In this document: positions 24,451 to 31,399 of the stretch, piece by piece | How positions within the stretch are numbered: position 1 is the stretch's first letter | Layout: each line of letters starts with the position of its first letter | NCBI GenBank assembly: GCA_019695115.1 | Contig: JAIBAP010000055.1 | Coordinates: 1-41,318, forward strand | DNA length: 41,318 bases | Source: Caldilineales bacterium | GTDB taxonomy: Bacteria; Chloroflexota; Anaerolineae; J102 | Direction of reading: 5' to 3' | The notes under the pieces: model-generated | The model's input: only the letters and a program-made list of their open reading frames with translations | Told to the model about the DNA's origin: nothing | Databases searched by the model: none | Made by a program: the position numbers and the translations under genes

Positions 24451-25425
24451 ATGCGTGAAATCACCTATTCCCAGGCCCTGCGCGAGGCCATCAGCGAAGA
24501 GATGGAGCGCAACCCCGACATCCTCCTGCTCGGCGAAGACATCGGCGTCTACGGCGGCGTGTTCAAAGTCACCGAAGGGCTGCTGGCCAGGTTCGGGCCC
24601 GAGCGCGTGATCGAGACGCCCATCTCCGAGGCCGGGTTCATCGGCGCCGCCATCGGCCTGGCCATGACCGGCAAACACCCCATGGCCGAGCTGATGTTCA
24701 TGGATTTCGCCTGGGTGGCCTCCGACCAGATCTTCAATCAGGCCGCCAAGATGCGCTACATGTCGGGCGGGCGGGCCAGCGTGCCGCTGGTGATCCGCAC
24801 ACAACAGGGCGGGGGACGGGGCAATGCCGCTCAGCATTCGCAAAGCCTGGAAACGATCTTCACCCATATCCCCGGCCTCAAGGTGGCGATTCCCGCCACG
24901 CCTTACGACGCCAAAGGCCTGCTCAAGACCGCCTTTCGCGACCCCAACCCGGTCGTGTTCATCGAACACAAGCTGTTGTACAACAGCAAAGGCCCGGTCC
25001 CGGTCGAGGAGTACACCCTCCCCTTCGGCAAGGCGGCGGTCAAGCGCCCCGGCGACGATGTCACCCTGGTCAGCTACTCGCGCACCCTGCTGTTTGCGCT
25101 GGAAGCGGCGGAACAGGCTGCGGCCGAGGGCATCGAGGTCGAAGTCATCGACCTGCGCACCCTCGCCCCGCTCGACCTGGACACCATCCTGGCCTCGGTG
25201 CGCAAGACCAACCGGCTGGTGATCGCCCACGAAGCGCATCGCACCCTGGGCCTGGGCGCCGAGATCTCCGCCCTGGTGCAGGAACACGCCTTCGATTATC
25301 TGGATGCCCCCATCGAGCGCGTCGGCGCGATGGACATCCCCATCCCCTACTCAAAGCCGCTGGAAGATGAGGCGTTGCCAGGGGTGAAGCACATTTTGGA
25401 TGGAATTCGGAAAGTTGTACGTTAG
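24451..25425 (+). CDS. Thiamine-dependent 2-oxoacid/acetoin dehydrogenase E1 component, beta subunit
   Basis: A protein of 324 residues with the PdhB/AcoB plan. It opens with MREITYSQALREAISEEM and contains LLGEDIGVYGGVFKVTEGL, RVIETPISEAGFIGAAIGLA and PLVIRTQQGGGRGNAAQHSQ. The C-terminal transketolase domain has VIDLRTLAPLDLDTILASV. The Glu in E-x-P-I-S-E-A is the family residue that activates thiamine diphosphate in the shared active site. ATG 24451 has CCAGGAA upstream. The partner alpha subunit is at 21810-22793, with a four-helix-bundle gene and a lactonase gene inserted between. Substrate specificity (pyruvate, acetoin or another 2-oxoacid) is unknown. Confidence 0.9.
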   Translation: MREITYSQALREAISEEMERNPDILLLGEDIGVYGGVFKVTEGLLARFGPERVIETPISEAGFIGAAIGLAMTGKHPMAELMFMDFAWVASDQIFNQAAKMRYMSGGRASVPLVIRTQQGGGRGNAAQHSQSLETIFTHIPGLKVAIPATPYDAKGLLKTAFRDPNPVVFIEHKLLYNSKGPVPVEEYTLPFGKAAVKRPGDDVTLVSYSRTLLFALEAAEQAAAEGIEVEVIDLRTLAPLDLDTILASVRKTNRLVIAHEAHRTLGLGAEISALVQEHAFDYLDAPIERVGAMDIPIPYSKPLEDEALPGVKHILDGIRKVVR

Positions 25426-25427
25426 TA

Positions 25428-25496
25428 TTGCGTGTTGCGTGTTCCGTGCTCTTCGCTGATTACAGGCTATTCTTACGCAACACGGAACACGCACCT
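25428..25496. repeat. Inverted heptamer arrays, TTGCGTG family
   Basis: TTGCGTG, TTGCGTG, TTCCGTG (25428-25448) face CGCAACA, CGGAACA, CGCACCT (25476-25496). TGCGTGTTCCGTG (25436-25448) pairs perfectly with CACGGAACACGCA (25481-25493), giving a 13-bp stem with a 32-base loop between the E1 beta and oxidoreductase genes. Confidence 0.8.
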
Positions 25497-25521
25497 CGCT
25501 TTCACACGCAGAGACGCACCT

Positions 25522-26643
25522 ATGGTCGATCCCATTCTTGAACTTAATTACAAACCCGTCCTGCCGCCCAAGATCGATTACGGCCTCGGCCTGGTTGGTT
25601 GCGGTGGCATCGTGCAATATGCGGCCATGCCGTCGTATCGCAAACACAAGCTGCGCGTGGTAGCTGCTTATGATAAGCAGCGCCCGACCGCCGAGATCGT
25701 GGCCCAGGAATTCCAGATCCCTCACGTCTACGACTCGGTCGAGGAGCTGGTCGCCAACCCCGACGTCGACATCGTCGAGATCTCGGTGCCGCCGAAATTC
25801 CAGCCCGCCATCGCTCACACCTGCATCGAGGCCGGCAAACATCTGTTGTGTCAGAAGCCGCTGGCGCTGACCCTGGCCGAAGCGGCAGGCATCGTCGAGC
25901 ACGCCCGGCAGAAGAATGTGAAGGTGGCCGTGAACCAGCAATTGCGCTGGGGCCAGGGCATCCGTGCGGCCAAAGACCTGATCAAGAAGGGCTGGATCGG
26001 CCAACCGGTTGACGCCTCGATCCAGGTCAGTGTGAACACGCCCTGGAACATGTGGGACTGGCTGTATGTCTCGCCCCGTCTGGAGGTGCAATTCCACTCG
26101 ATCCATTACATCGACGCCATGCGCGCGCTGTTCGGCGACCCGGTCTGGGTGACCAGCCGCCACGCCCGCAATCCCTTGCAGGGCACGATGGTCGGCGAGA
26201 CCAAGACGATCACCATCCTGGACTACGGCGAGACGTTGCAGGACAACGAGCTGCAAGTCTTCGTCGCCGACAACCATTACAACCAGTCGGATGACTATTT
26301 CGCCATCTTCCGTATCATCGGCACCGACGGCCACATCACCGGCACGCTGGGCGCGATGTACAACTATCCGCACGGCCGCGAGGATACGCTGGAATGGAGC
26401 AGCAAGCGCTTCTACAAAGACAAGCGCTTCGAGGCCAAGCTGGAAGGCAAGTGGATCCCCGACGCCTTCATCGGCCCCACCGCCTCGCTGATGCAGGCCA
26501 TCCAGGAAGATGGCGCGCCCGAAACCGATGCCGCCGATAACCTGAACACCCTGCGCATCGTCGAAGCCTGCTACGTCTCCGCCGCCGAGCATCGTTCGGT
26601 GCGGCTGGACGAGCTGCCGGCGGTGTCGGATTGGGGGAAGTAG
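25522..26643 (+). CDS. Gfo/Idh/MocA family NAD(P)-dependent oxidoreductase
   Basis: A sugar dehydrogenase-like protein of 373 residues. The N-terminal Rossmann fold shows GLVGCGGIVQYAAMPSY (G-x-G-x-x) and VVAAYDKQRPTAEIVAQEF. The helix before the catalytic domain has EAGKHLLCQKPLALTLAEAA, with Gln-Lys-Pro in place of the usual Glu-Lys-Pro. The conserved active-site Lys is kept. The C-terminal beta sheet domain follows (IHYIDAMRALFGDPVWV). Start 25522 is used because the upstream frame is heptamer repeat. It probably oxidises a sugar or inositol derivative and fits the lactonase and SDR neighbours. The specific substrate is unknown. Confidence 0.87.
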   Translation: MVDPILELNYKPVLPPKIDYGLGLVGCGGIVQYAAMPSYRKHKLRVVAAYDKQRPTAEIVAQEFQIPHVYDSVEELVANPDVDIVEISVPPKFQPAIAHTCIEAGKHLLCQKPLALTLAEAAGIVEHARQKNVKVAVNQQLRWGQGIRAAKDLIKKGWIGQPVDASIQVSVNTPWNMWDWLYVSPRLEVQFHSIHYIDAMRALFGDPVWVTSRHARNPLQGTMVGETKTITILDYGETLQDNELQVFVADNHYNQSDDYFAIFRIIGTDGHITGTLGAMYNYPHGREDTLEWSSKRFYKDKRFEAKLEGKWIPDAFIGPTASLMQAIQEDGAPETDAADNLNTLRIVEACYVSAAEHRSVRLDELPAVSDWGK

Positions 26644-26653
26644 ACAAGGAAAC

Positions 26654-27541
26654 ATGGAACAACGCTTCGCAAACAAGATCGCTATCGTCACCGGCGCCGG
26701 ACAGGGCATTGGCCGGGGTGTGGCTATGCGGCTGGGCCAGGAGGGAGCGCGGGTCGTCGTGGCCGATTACAATCCCGATACGGCTGCCGCCGTCGCCCGC
26801 GAGATCGAGGCGGCGGGTGGGCGGGCGTCGGCCCATCGCGTCGACATCAGCGATGTGGCGGCGGTGCGGGCGATGGTGGACGCCGTCGTGGCCGAGTTTG
26901 GCCGCATCGACATCCTGATCAACAACGCCGGCATCGTGCAGACCAAGCCCATGCTCGACCTGACCGAGGCCGACTGGGACCGGGTGGTGGACATCAACCT
27001 GCGCGGCACGTTCTTCTGCCTGCAGGCGGTGGCGCAGCAAATGATCCGGCAGTTGCCGGAGGCGCTACGTGGGGGAGCGGGGCTGGCGGACTTGCTGGCG
27101 GCGCAGCTGAGCAGGGAGACGGAAACGACTGAAGTCGTTACTACGAGTTTGTTGGCGTGCTACGGCAAGATCGTCAACTTCTCGTCCGTTGCCGGGCGGC
27201 GGGGACGGCCGCTCTCGACGCATTACGCCGCCACCAAAGCCGCCATCATCAACCTGACGCAATCGGCGGCGCTGGCCCTGGCGCCTTACCGCATCAATGT
27301 CAACGCCGTGTGCCCCGGCATCGTGCCCACGCCCATGTGGGACAGCATCGACAAGGATCGGGCCGATTTGTTCGGCGCCAAGCCAGGCGAAGCAATGAAC
27401 GCGTTCATCGGCACGGTGCCGCTGAAACGGGCGGCCACGCCCGAAGACCTGGCCGGCGCTGTCGCCTTCCTGTGCTCGTCCGACGCCGACTACATCACCG
27501 GACAGGCATTGAATGTGGATGGCGGGTATGAGATGGATTGA
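26654..27541 (+). CDS. Short-chain dehydrogenase/reductase with an in-frame insertion
   Basis: A classical SDR of 295 residues, about 40 longer than usual. The cofactor motif is TGAGQGIGRG, then NNAGIV; the active-site run is NFSSVAGRRGRPLSTHYAATK (Ser, Tyr-x-x-x-Lys). The C-terminus has NVDGGYEMD. Between AVAQQMIRQ and GKIVNFSS there are about 37 extra residues (27048-27162, roughly residues 132-169). This segment contains the short palindrome at 27124-27139. The frame is kept, so the protein may still fold with an extended surface loop before the beta-strand that leads to the catalytic Ser. It follows the Gfo/Idh/MocA gene by 10 bases, with AAGGAA upstream, so they are co-transcribed. Likely a sugar (e.g. 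L-fucose or L-rhamnose) dehydrogenase; inferred. Confidence 0.87.
   Translation: MEQRFANKIAIVTGAGQGIGRGVAMRLGQEGARVVVADYNPDTAAAVAREIEAAGGRASAHRVDISDVAAVRAMVDAVVAEFGRIDILINNAGIVQTKPMLDLTEADWDRVVDINLRGTFFCLQAVAQQMIRQLPEALRGGAGLADLLAAQLSRETETTEVVTTSLLACYGKIVNFSSVAGRRGRPLSTHYAATKAAIINLTQSAALALAPYRINVNAVCPGIVPTPMWDSIDKDRADLFGAKPGEAMNAFIGTVPLKRAATPEDLAGAVAFLCSSDADYITGQALNVDGGYEMD
27124..27139. repeat. Short palindrome inside the SDR insertion
   Basis: AACGACT-GA-AGTCGTT, a perfect 7-bp inverted repeat followed by ACTACGA. It lies within the extra segment of the SDR gene and resembles a short REP-type element read in frame. Confidence 0.6.
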
Positions 27542-27566
27542 CTTAGTCTACAACTTAGTCTATCAT
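27538..27566 (+). promoter_or_regulatory. Promoter and direct-repeat operator of the Phd/PIN pair
   Basis: TTGACT (27538-27543) and TATCAT (27561-27566) are spaced by 17 bases. The identical 10-mers ACTTAGTCTA (27541-27550 and 27553-27562) fill the spacer with a 12-base period. This suits autorepression by an antitoxin-toxin complex. The -35 box overlaps the SDR stop codon. Confidence 0.68.
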
Positions 27567-27583
27567 GTGATCGGAGGTTCAAC

Positions 27584-27805
27584 ATGACCACAATCGTCAA
27601 TGTCCATGAAGCTAAGACACATTTTTCCAAATTGCTCGAACGGGTGATGAGCGGCGAACAGATCACCATCGCCAAGGCAAACAAGCCCGTGGCCGTCCTT
27701 TCACCAGTGGCAACCCCGCCTTCAAGACGCATCCCTGGCATCGACGCAGGTCGCGTTGTGATCGCCCCTGATTTCGATGCACCGCTGCCGGAGTTTGATC
27801 TGTGA
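27584..27805 (+). CDS. Phd/YefM family antitoxin
   Basis: A 73-residue protein with the Phd fold. The N-terminal segment VNVHEAKTHFSKLLERV and the middle EQITIAKANKPVAVLSP are standard. The C-terminal tail (IAPDFDAPLPEFDL) is acidic and would wrap the toxin. GGAGG lies 7 bases upstream. It is expected to neutralise the next gene's PIN RNase and, through its N-terminal domain, repress the promoter at 27538-27566. The stop codon overlaps the toxin's GTG start (GTGA), so the pair is translationally coupled. Confidence 0.92.
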   Translation: MTTIVNVHEAKTHFSKLLERVMSGEQITIAKANKPVAVLSPVATPPSRRIPGIDAGRVVIAPDFDAPLPEFDL

Positions 27806-28188
27806 GAGCTTTGCTGGATACTCACACCTTTCTTTGGTGGAATCTCGACGACCCGTCGCTTTCCACCGCAGCAAAAGACTTCATCGGCGACGGGCAAAAC
27901 GAAATCCTCTTGAGTGCAGCCAGCGCATGGGAAATTGCCATCAAGTATGCTAAAGGCCGGCTTAGCTTGCCAGAACTACCTGAGCGTTATATTGCCAATC
28001 GCATCACTCACTATAGCTTCCAGCCTTTACCAATCCAACTGAGTCATGCCCTCAGAGTGGCCAGCCTGCCGCTCATTCACCATGATCCGTTCGACAGATT
28101 ACTAATCGCGCAAAGTCAAATGGAGAACCTCCCACTCTTGACTTCAGATCCGGAGATCGCCAAGTACGATGTCGACATAATCTGGTAA
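27802..28188 (+). CDS. PIN-domain toxin (VapC-like RNase)
   Basis: A complete 128-residue PIN domain. The first acidic residue is in MRALLDTHTFLWWN (Asp6), the second in SAASAWEIAIKYAKGRLSLP (Glu), and the third group is in HHDPFDRLLIAQS (Asp). These would bind Mg/Mn for RNA cleavage. The start is GTG at 27802, overlapping the antitoxin stop. The W-E-I-x-I-K and DPFDRLLIAQ signatures place it in the Phd-associated PIN subgroup. Codon use is visibly less GC-rich than in flanking catabolic genes, in keeping with horizontal gain. Confidence 0.92.
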   Translation: MRALLDTHTFLWWNLDDPSLSTAAKDFIGDGQNEILLSAASAWEIAIKYAKGRLSLPELPERYIANRITHYSFQPLPIQLSHALRVASLPLIHHDPFDRLLIAQSQMENLPLLTSDPEIAKYDVDIIW

Positions 28189-28210
28189 CCCACACTCACC
28201 GAGTAAACCT

Positions 28211-28282
28211 ATGTCCAGCATCCTGATCCATGTGACTCAAGGCCCCGAGAATCCCACGCTGGCTGGCATGTTCACTTATTGA
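28211..28282 (+). pseudogene. DsrE-like protein, N-terminal fragment
   Basis: A 23-codon frame reading MSSILIHVTQGPENPTLAG and then a stop. This matches the start of small DsrE-family proteins (K-I-L-x-H-V-T-x-G-P-E-N-P-T), normally about 110-120 residues long. The rest is missing and the next gene begins 27 bases on. It is a relic. Confidence 0.5.
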
Positions 28283-28308
28283 AAGACTCTCAGCGAGAAG
28301 CCACATTC

Positions 28309-28530
28309 ATGAATGTGTATGATATTCAGATTCGAGTGGAAGAGCTGGCCGACGGCGGCGACTATCGCTATCTCGCCACCAGCCCCGACCTGCCCGGCCT
28401 ACTCGTCGTTGGCGACACCGCCGAAGAGGTATTGACATTGGCCCCGGATGTCGCATCGGCGCTGATCGATTCCATTCATGCCCTGGGCGATCCACTCCCG
28501 CCTTCTGTCAAGGAACCCATCTCATGCTAA
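28309..28530 (+). CDS. HicB-like/DUF1902-type orphan antitoxin
   Basis: A 73-residue protein beginning MNVYDIQIRVEELADGG and containing YLATSPDLPGLLVVGDTAEE, the HicB-type partial RNase-H fold in which the active site is degenerate. No HicA toxin gene is adjacent; the place upstream is taken by a DsrE fragment. Its TAA stop overlaps the ATG of the MetE-like gene (28524), an accidental-looking coupling. A longer start at 28279 is possible but not supported by a ribosome binding site. It is probably an orphan antitoxin or a small regulator. Confidence 0.7.
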   Translation: MNVYDIQIRVEELADGGDYRYLATSPDLPGLLVVGDTAEEVLTLAPDVASALIDSIHALGDPLPPSVKEPISC

Positions 28531-29561
28531 CCTACCGCCCCACCGACCTCCCCCTCATCCCCACCCAAGTCATCGGCTCGCACGGCGTCCCCGGCTGGAT
28601 TTGGGTCGTGCGCGACGCCGTCGCCGCCGGCAAGATGGGACCGTACGACATCAACGAAGCCCTGAAAGACGCCACTCGCCTGGCCATCCTGGATATGGAA
28701 GAGGCCGGGGTGGACATCATCTCGGATGGCGAGATGCAGCGGGCTGACTTCACATGGCATTTTCATGGCAAGGTGCATGGTCTGGAGACGCAGGAGTTCT
28801 CCCGCAAGTTAGGCTATCCCGGTCCCGACCAGCTCGACGCCTTCCGGGCAGTAGCTCCGCTGACTGTGCCCGCTGGCTACGGCCATGCCGAGGAATTCCG
28901 CTATGCGCGCACGCTGACTGAAAAGCCGCTGATCTCCCCCATCCAAAGCCCGGTCACCCAGGCTTTTCGCATCGACCCCGGCTCGGTTTACAAAAACAAG
29001 ACCGAGATCGCCTGGGCGCTCGTGCCGTTCATCAACAAGGAGTTGAAGGACGTGGTGGCGGCCGGCTGCACCCATGTGCAGTTCGACGAACCGGCCTATT
29101 GGATCGCTGAGGGCGGGCCGGAGGAGATGGTCGAGATTTTCAACGCCTGCGTCGAGGGCGTCGAGGCAACCATCGGCTTCCACCTTTGCTTCGGCAACTT
29201 CCGGGGCCGGCCCGCCACCTCCCACCGCAGCTTCGCCGCCTTCGCGCCGCATTTCAAAGACTTGAATGTGGATGTGCTGCACATCGAGTTCGCCAGCCGC
29301 AACCTGTACGAGATCGAGCTTTGGGAAAAATACGGCGGGGACAAGATCCTCTGCGCGGGCGTGATCGATGTCAAGGGACGCAGCCTGGAGCCGGTCGAAG
29401 TCGTGGCCGACCGCATTCGCACCTGCCTGCGCCACTGTGCGCCCGACAAGTTGTGGGTGGCGCCCGACTGCGGCTTCAGCCAGACGCCGCGCTTCCTGGC
29501 CAATGAGAAGATGCGGGCGATGGTGGCAGCAGCGCGGATCGTGCGTGAGGAGATCGGCTAG
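28524..29561 (+). CDS. MetE-like cobalamin-independent methyltransferase (C-terminal-domain type)
   Basis: A 345-residue single-barrel protein of the MetE C-terminal family, lacking the N-terminal barrel of full-length MetE (about 750 residues). Zn ligands are His220 and Cys222 in GFHLCFGN, Glu255 in HIEFASR and Cys316 in APDCGFSQ. The N-terminal part (QVIGSHGVPGWIW, DIISDGEMQRADF) also matches. Such short forms transfer methyl groups to thiols using various donors; the donor here is unknown. It may be the last gene of the catabolic block or a separate unit. Its 3' end (29283-29559) is repeated, about 94% identical, at 33383-33659. Confidence 0.87.
   Translation: MLTYRPTDLPLIPTQVIGSHGVPGWIWVVRDAVAAGKMGPYDINEALKDATRLAILDMEEAGVDIISDGEMQRADFTWHFHGKVHGLETQEFSRKLGYPGPDQLDAFRAVAPLTVPAGYGHAEEFRYARTLTEKPLISPIQSPVTQAFRIDPGSVYKNKTEIAWALVPFINKELKDVVAAGCTHVQFDEPAYWIAEGGPEEMVEIFNACVEGVEATIGFHLCFGNFRGRPATSHRSFAAFAPHFKDLNVDVLHIEFASRNLYEIELWEKYGGDKILCAGVIDVKGRSLEPVEVVADRIRTCLRHCAPDKLWVAPDCGFSQTPRFLANEKMRAMVAAARIVREEIG
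29283..29559 (+). repeat. Direct repeat A: 3' end of the MetE-like gene
   Basis: The last ~277 bases of the MetE-like gene are repeated 4,100 bases downstream at 33383-33659 in the same orientation. I count 16 differences in about 276 bases, and only two change the protein (Lys to Asn, Ala to Ser). The repeat starts just before the codon for Glu255 and ends within the stop codon (TAG here, TGA there). Confidence 0.9.
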
Positions 29562-29860
29562 GCATTGAGCCATTCTTCGATTCCGACTGGCCGCCATGCT
29601 ATCTTTGGCATCATGATCAGCATTACCCCATCTTCCAAGACGCATGTAAGGTTGGTCTTGGATGGTCTGCCCTGTTATCGAGGGTGATTTCAAGCTCAAC
29701 ATGGTTTGAAACTATCAACTGCCAGCTCCAAAGTCGATTTACTGGCCTTCACAGAGGTCTAGGAGCCTTCTGATGCTCGATGTTACTGGCAGTAGAAGGC
29801 AGTTTCAAACTTACAACTCGACATAATTAGATGCAATCGCCCTGTAGGGTTATATGAATT
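29562..29860. other. Non-coding left end of the island with a spaced inverted repeat
   Basis: No supported gene on either strand. GTTTGAAACT (29704-29713) and AGTTTCAAAC (29801-29810) are perfect inverse 10-mers, 87 bases apart. Short minus-strand frames exist but are interrupted and not recognisable. The stretch ends with AT-rich sequence before the next start codon. Confidence 0.5.
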
Positions 29861-31351
29861 ATGAGTACTTTTCCGGAATCAGTGACACGTTCAACGGAGC
29901 TATTAGGGTTAACGCGCTCAGTAGTTAAGCGAATGCTTAGGGCAATGAATCCGAATAGCACGGAACTGCACGACAAATTGCAGCCAAAGTTTCAACAAGT
30001 TTTGCAGCGGTTTTTCGACGCCCGTGCACATGAGCCTGCTGCAGTTGATGCGGTTATTCCAGGGGCAAAAGCTGAAATTCGTGCGCTCCAAAATGCTGAT
30101 GAAGCGCGTGACTTTCTAGGTGCGCTGGCTGCTTTGCGTGACACTATCATGGGTGCATGGCAAGTTGATTTTGATCTCAGAGCCAGCCTACTACCCACCG
30201 GTTTGATACTTCTGACATCGATGACCATGCTGCTGGCTGCCTGCGCTGCGTCTGATGGCAGCAACCCTTTGATGGTTCCAACACTTAATGTTCCTAACGA
30301 AACCGCAACGCCTGAGATAAGCCCTACTGCAGACCAATTAATTGATGTCACACCCACTCCGAGTCCTGAAGCCACAACTGCTCCCACAGATCAATGGTTA
30401 ACTCCAACCGAACTTACCCCAGAAGCAACGCAACCAATCACAGCAACTGCAACCATGACCGAAACGGTAACCCCGACAAGCACTGCGACACCAACTGCCA
30501 CTAGCACTCCAGAGTTCACGCCCACTCCTAGCGTGCCAATGGCTGTCCCATCAAGTAATATTAATGTTCGCCAGGGTCCAGGCACCAACTATGATGTGGT
30601 TAACAGAGCGGCAACAGCTCAACAGCTGCTCATCACTGGCAAAATACAGATTGGAACGGAACTTTGGTTGCAGGTCGCAGATGAGGCAGAGAAGGCAATT
30701 GGGTTTGTGAGAAGTGATGTGGTTGGGGTCGAGGGATCGCTAGATTCAGTGCCAAACCTGTCTCCTGAAAGTGTGCCTCCAACGCCAACAAGAGAGCCAA
30801 CGGCAACTCCAAGACCTGCCACGCCGACGCCTGCTGATGCTCAGCCCCCTCCAACCGACTCAAGACCTGTCGAAACCGCACCAGCTAGCGGTGGGTGGAT
30901 GGAAAGTCTATTTAATGGGGGTCCAGGACCGTACAAGATTGAAATTCTCGAAGGCGGTGTTGGATCACATTCGAGGGGCATAGAGACATTTATGATTAAG
31001 CGAGTGGTTACAGCCGAGGCGAGACAATGGGAAGACTACAACGCAATACGAGTTATGTTTGATGATAATACGCGTGCACTCTTGTACCTAAGGGGAACGC
31101 CAAATACTACAACAAGCGGCACCAGATCTCCGATTAATGGATTTTGTATTGAGGACACAGCAAGCCATGTTTGCATACTGGATCCTAGCATCGCGGCTCA
31201 CGGTGATATCGCACAGTATGTTGCCCTAGTAGCTTCAGCATTAAGAGGCCAGGTCATCGGCTTCAACAACCCTGCAGGAGAAGGCAGTGTTCCTGGTGCA
31301 ACTTATGTAATAGTTTCAGGTGCACTTGGCTCAATGCTTCGAGGACTCTAA
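29861..31351 (+). CDS. Membrane-anchored SH3b-domain protein
   Basis: A 496-residue protein with unusual order. Residues 1-108 are a charged helical, probably cytoplasmic, domain (LTRSVVKRMLRAMN, then KLQPKFQQVLQRFFDARAHE). Then comes one hydrophobic segment (LLPTGLILLTSMTMLLAAC, about 110-128) ending in a lipobox-like Leu-Ala-Ala-Cys. A long Thr/Pro-rich spacer, a bacterial SH3 domain (NINVRQGPGTNYDVVNRAA to IGFVRSDVV, about 231-283), a second Pro/Thr spacer and a C-terminal domain (about 350-496) with two Cys follow. It would be anchored by the hydrophobic segment, with the SH3b domain outside, perhaps touching cell wall or surface polymer. There is no clear ribosome binding site. Composition is AT-richer than flanking DNA. 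Confidence 0.75.
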   Translation: MSTFPESVTRSTELLGLTRSVVKRMLRAMNPNSTELHDKLQPKFQQVLQRFFDARAHEPAAVDAVIPGAKAEIRALQNADEARDFLGALAALRDTIMGAWQVDFDLRASLLPTGLILLTSMTMLLAACAASDGSNPLMVPTLNVPNETATPEISPTADQLIDVTPTPSPEATTAPTDQWLTPTELTPEATQPITATATMTETVTPTSTATPTATSTPEFTPTPSVPMAVPSSNINVRQGPGTNYDVVNRAATAQQLLITGKIQIGTELWLQVADEAEKAIGFVRSDVVGVEGSLDSVPNLSPESVPPTPTREPTATPRPATPTPADAQPPPTDSRPVETAPASGGWMESLFNGGPGPYKIEILEGGVGSHSRGIETFMIKRVVTAEARQWEDYNAIRVMFDDNTRALLYLRGTPNTTTSGTRSPINGFCIEDTASHVCILDPSIAAHGDIAQYVALVASALRGQVIGFNNPAGEGSVPGATYVIVSGALGSMLRGL

Positions 31352-31399
31352 ACACCGAATGCTCTAGTCGACAAGATCTAAGTGGTATATATTTAACGT

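Noticed and set aside
28809-29702. Minus-strand 297-codon frame opposite the MetE-like gene
   Set aside because: It is antisense of a gene with clear zinc ligands; no motif is recognisable.
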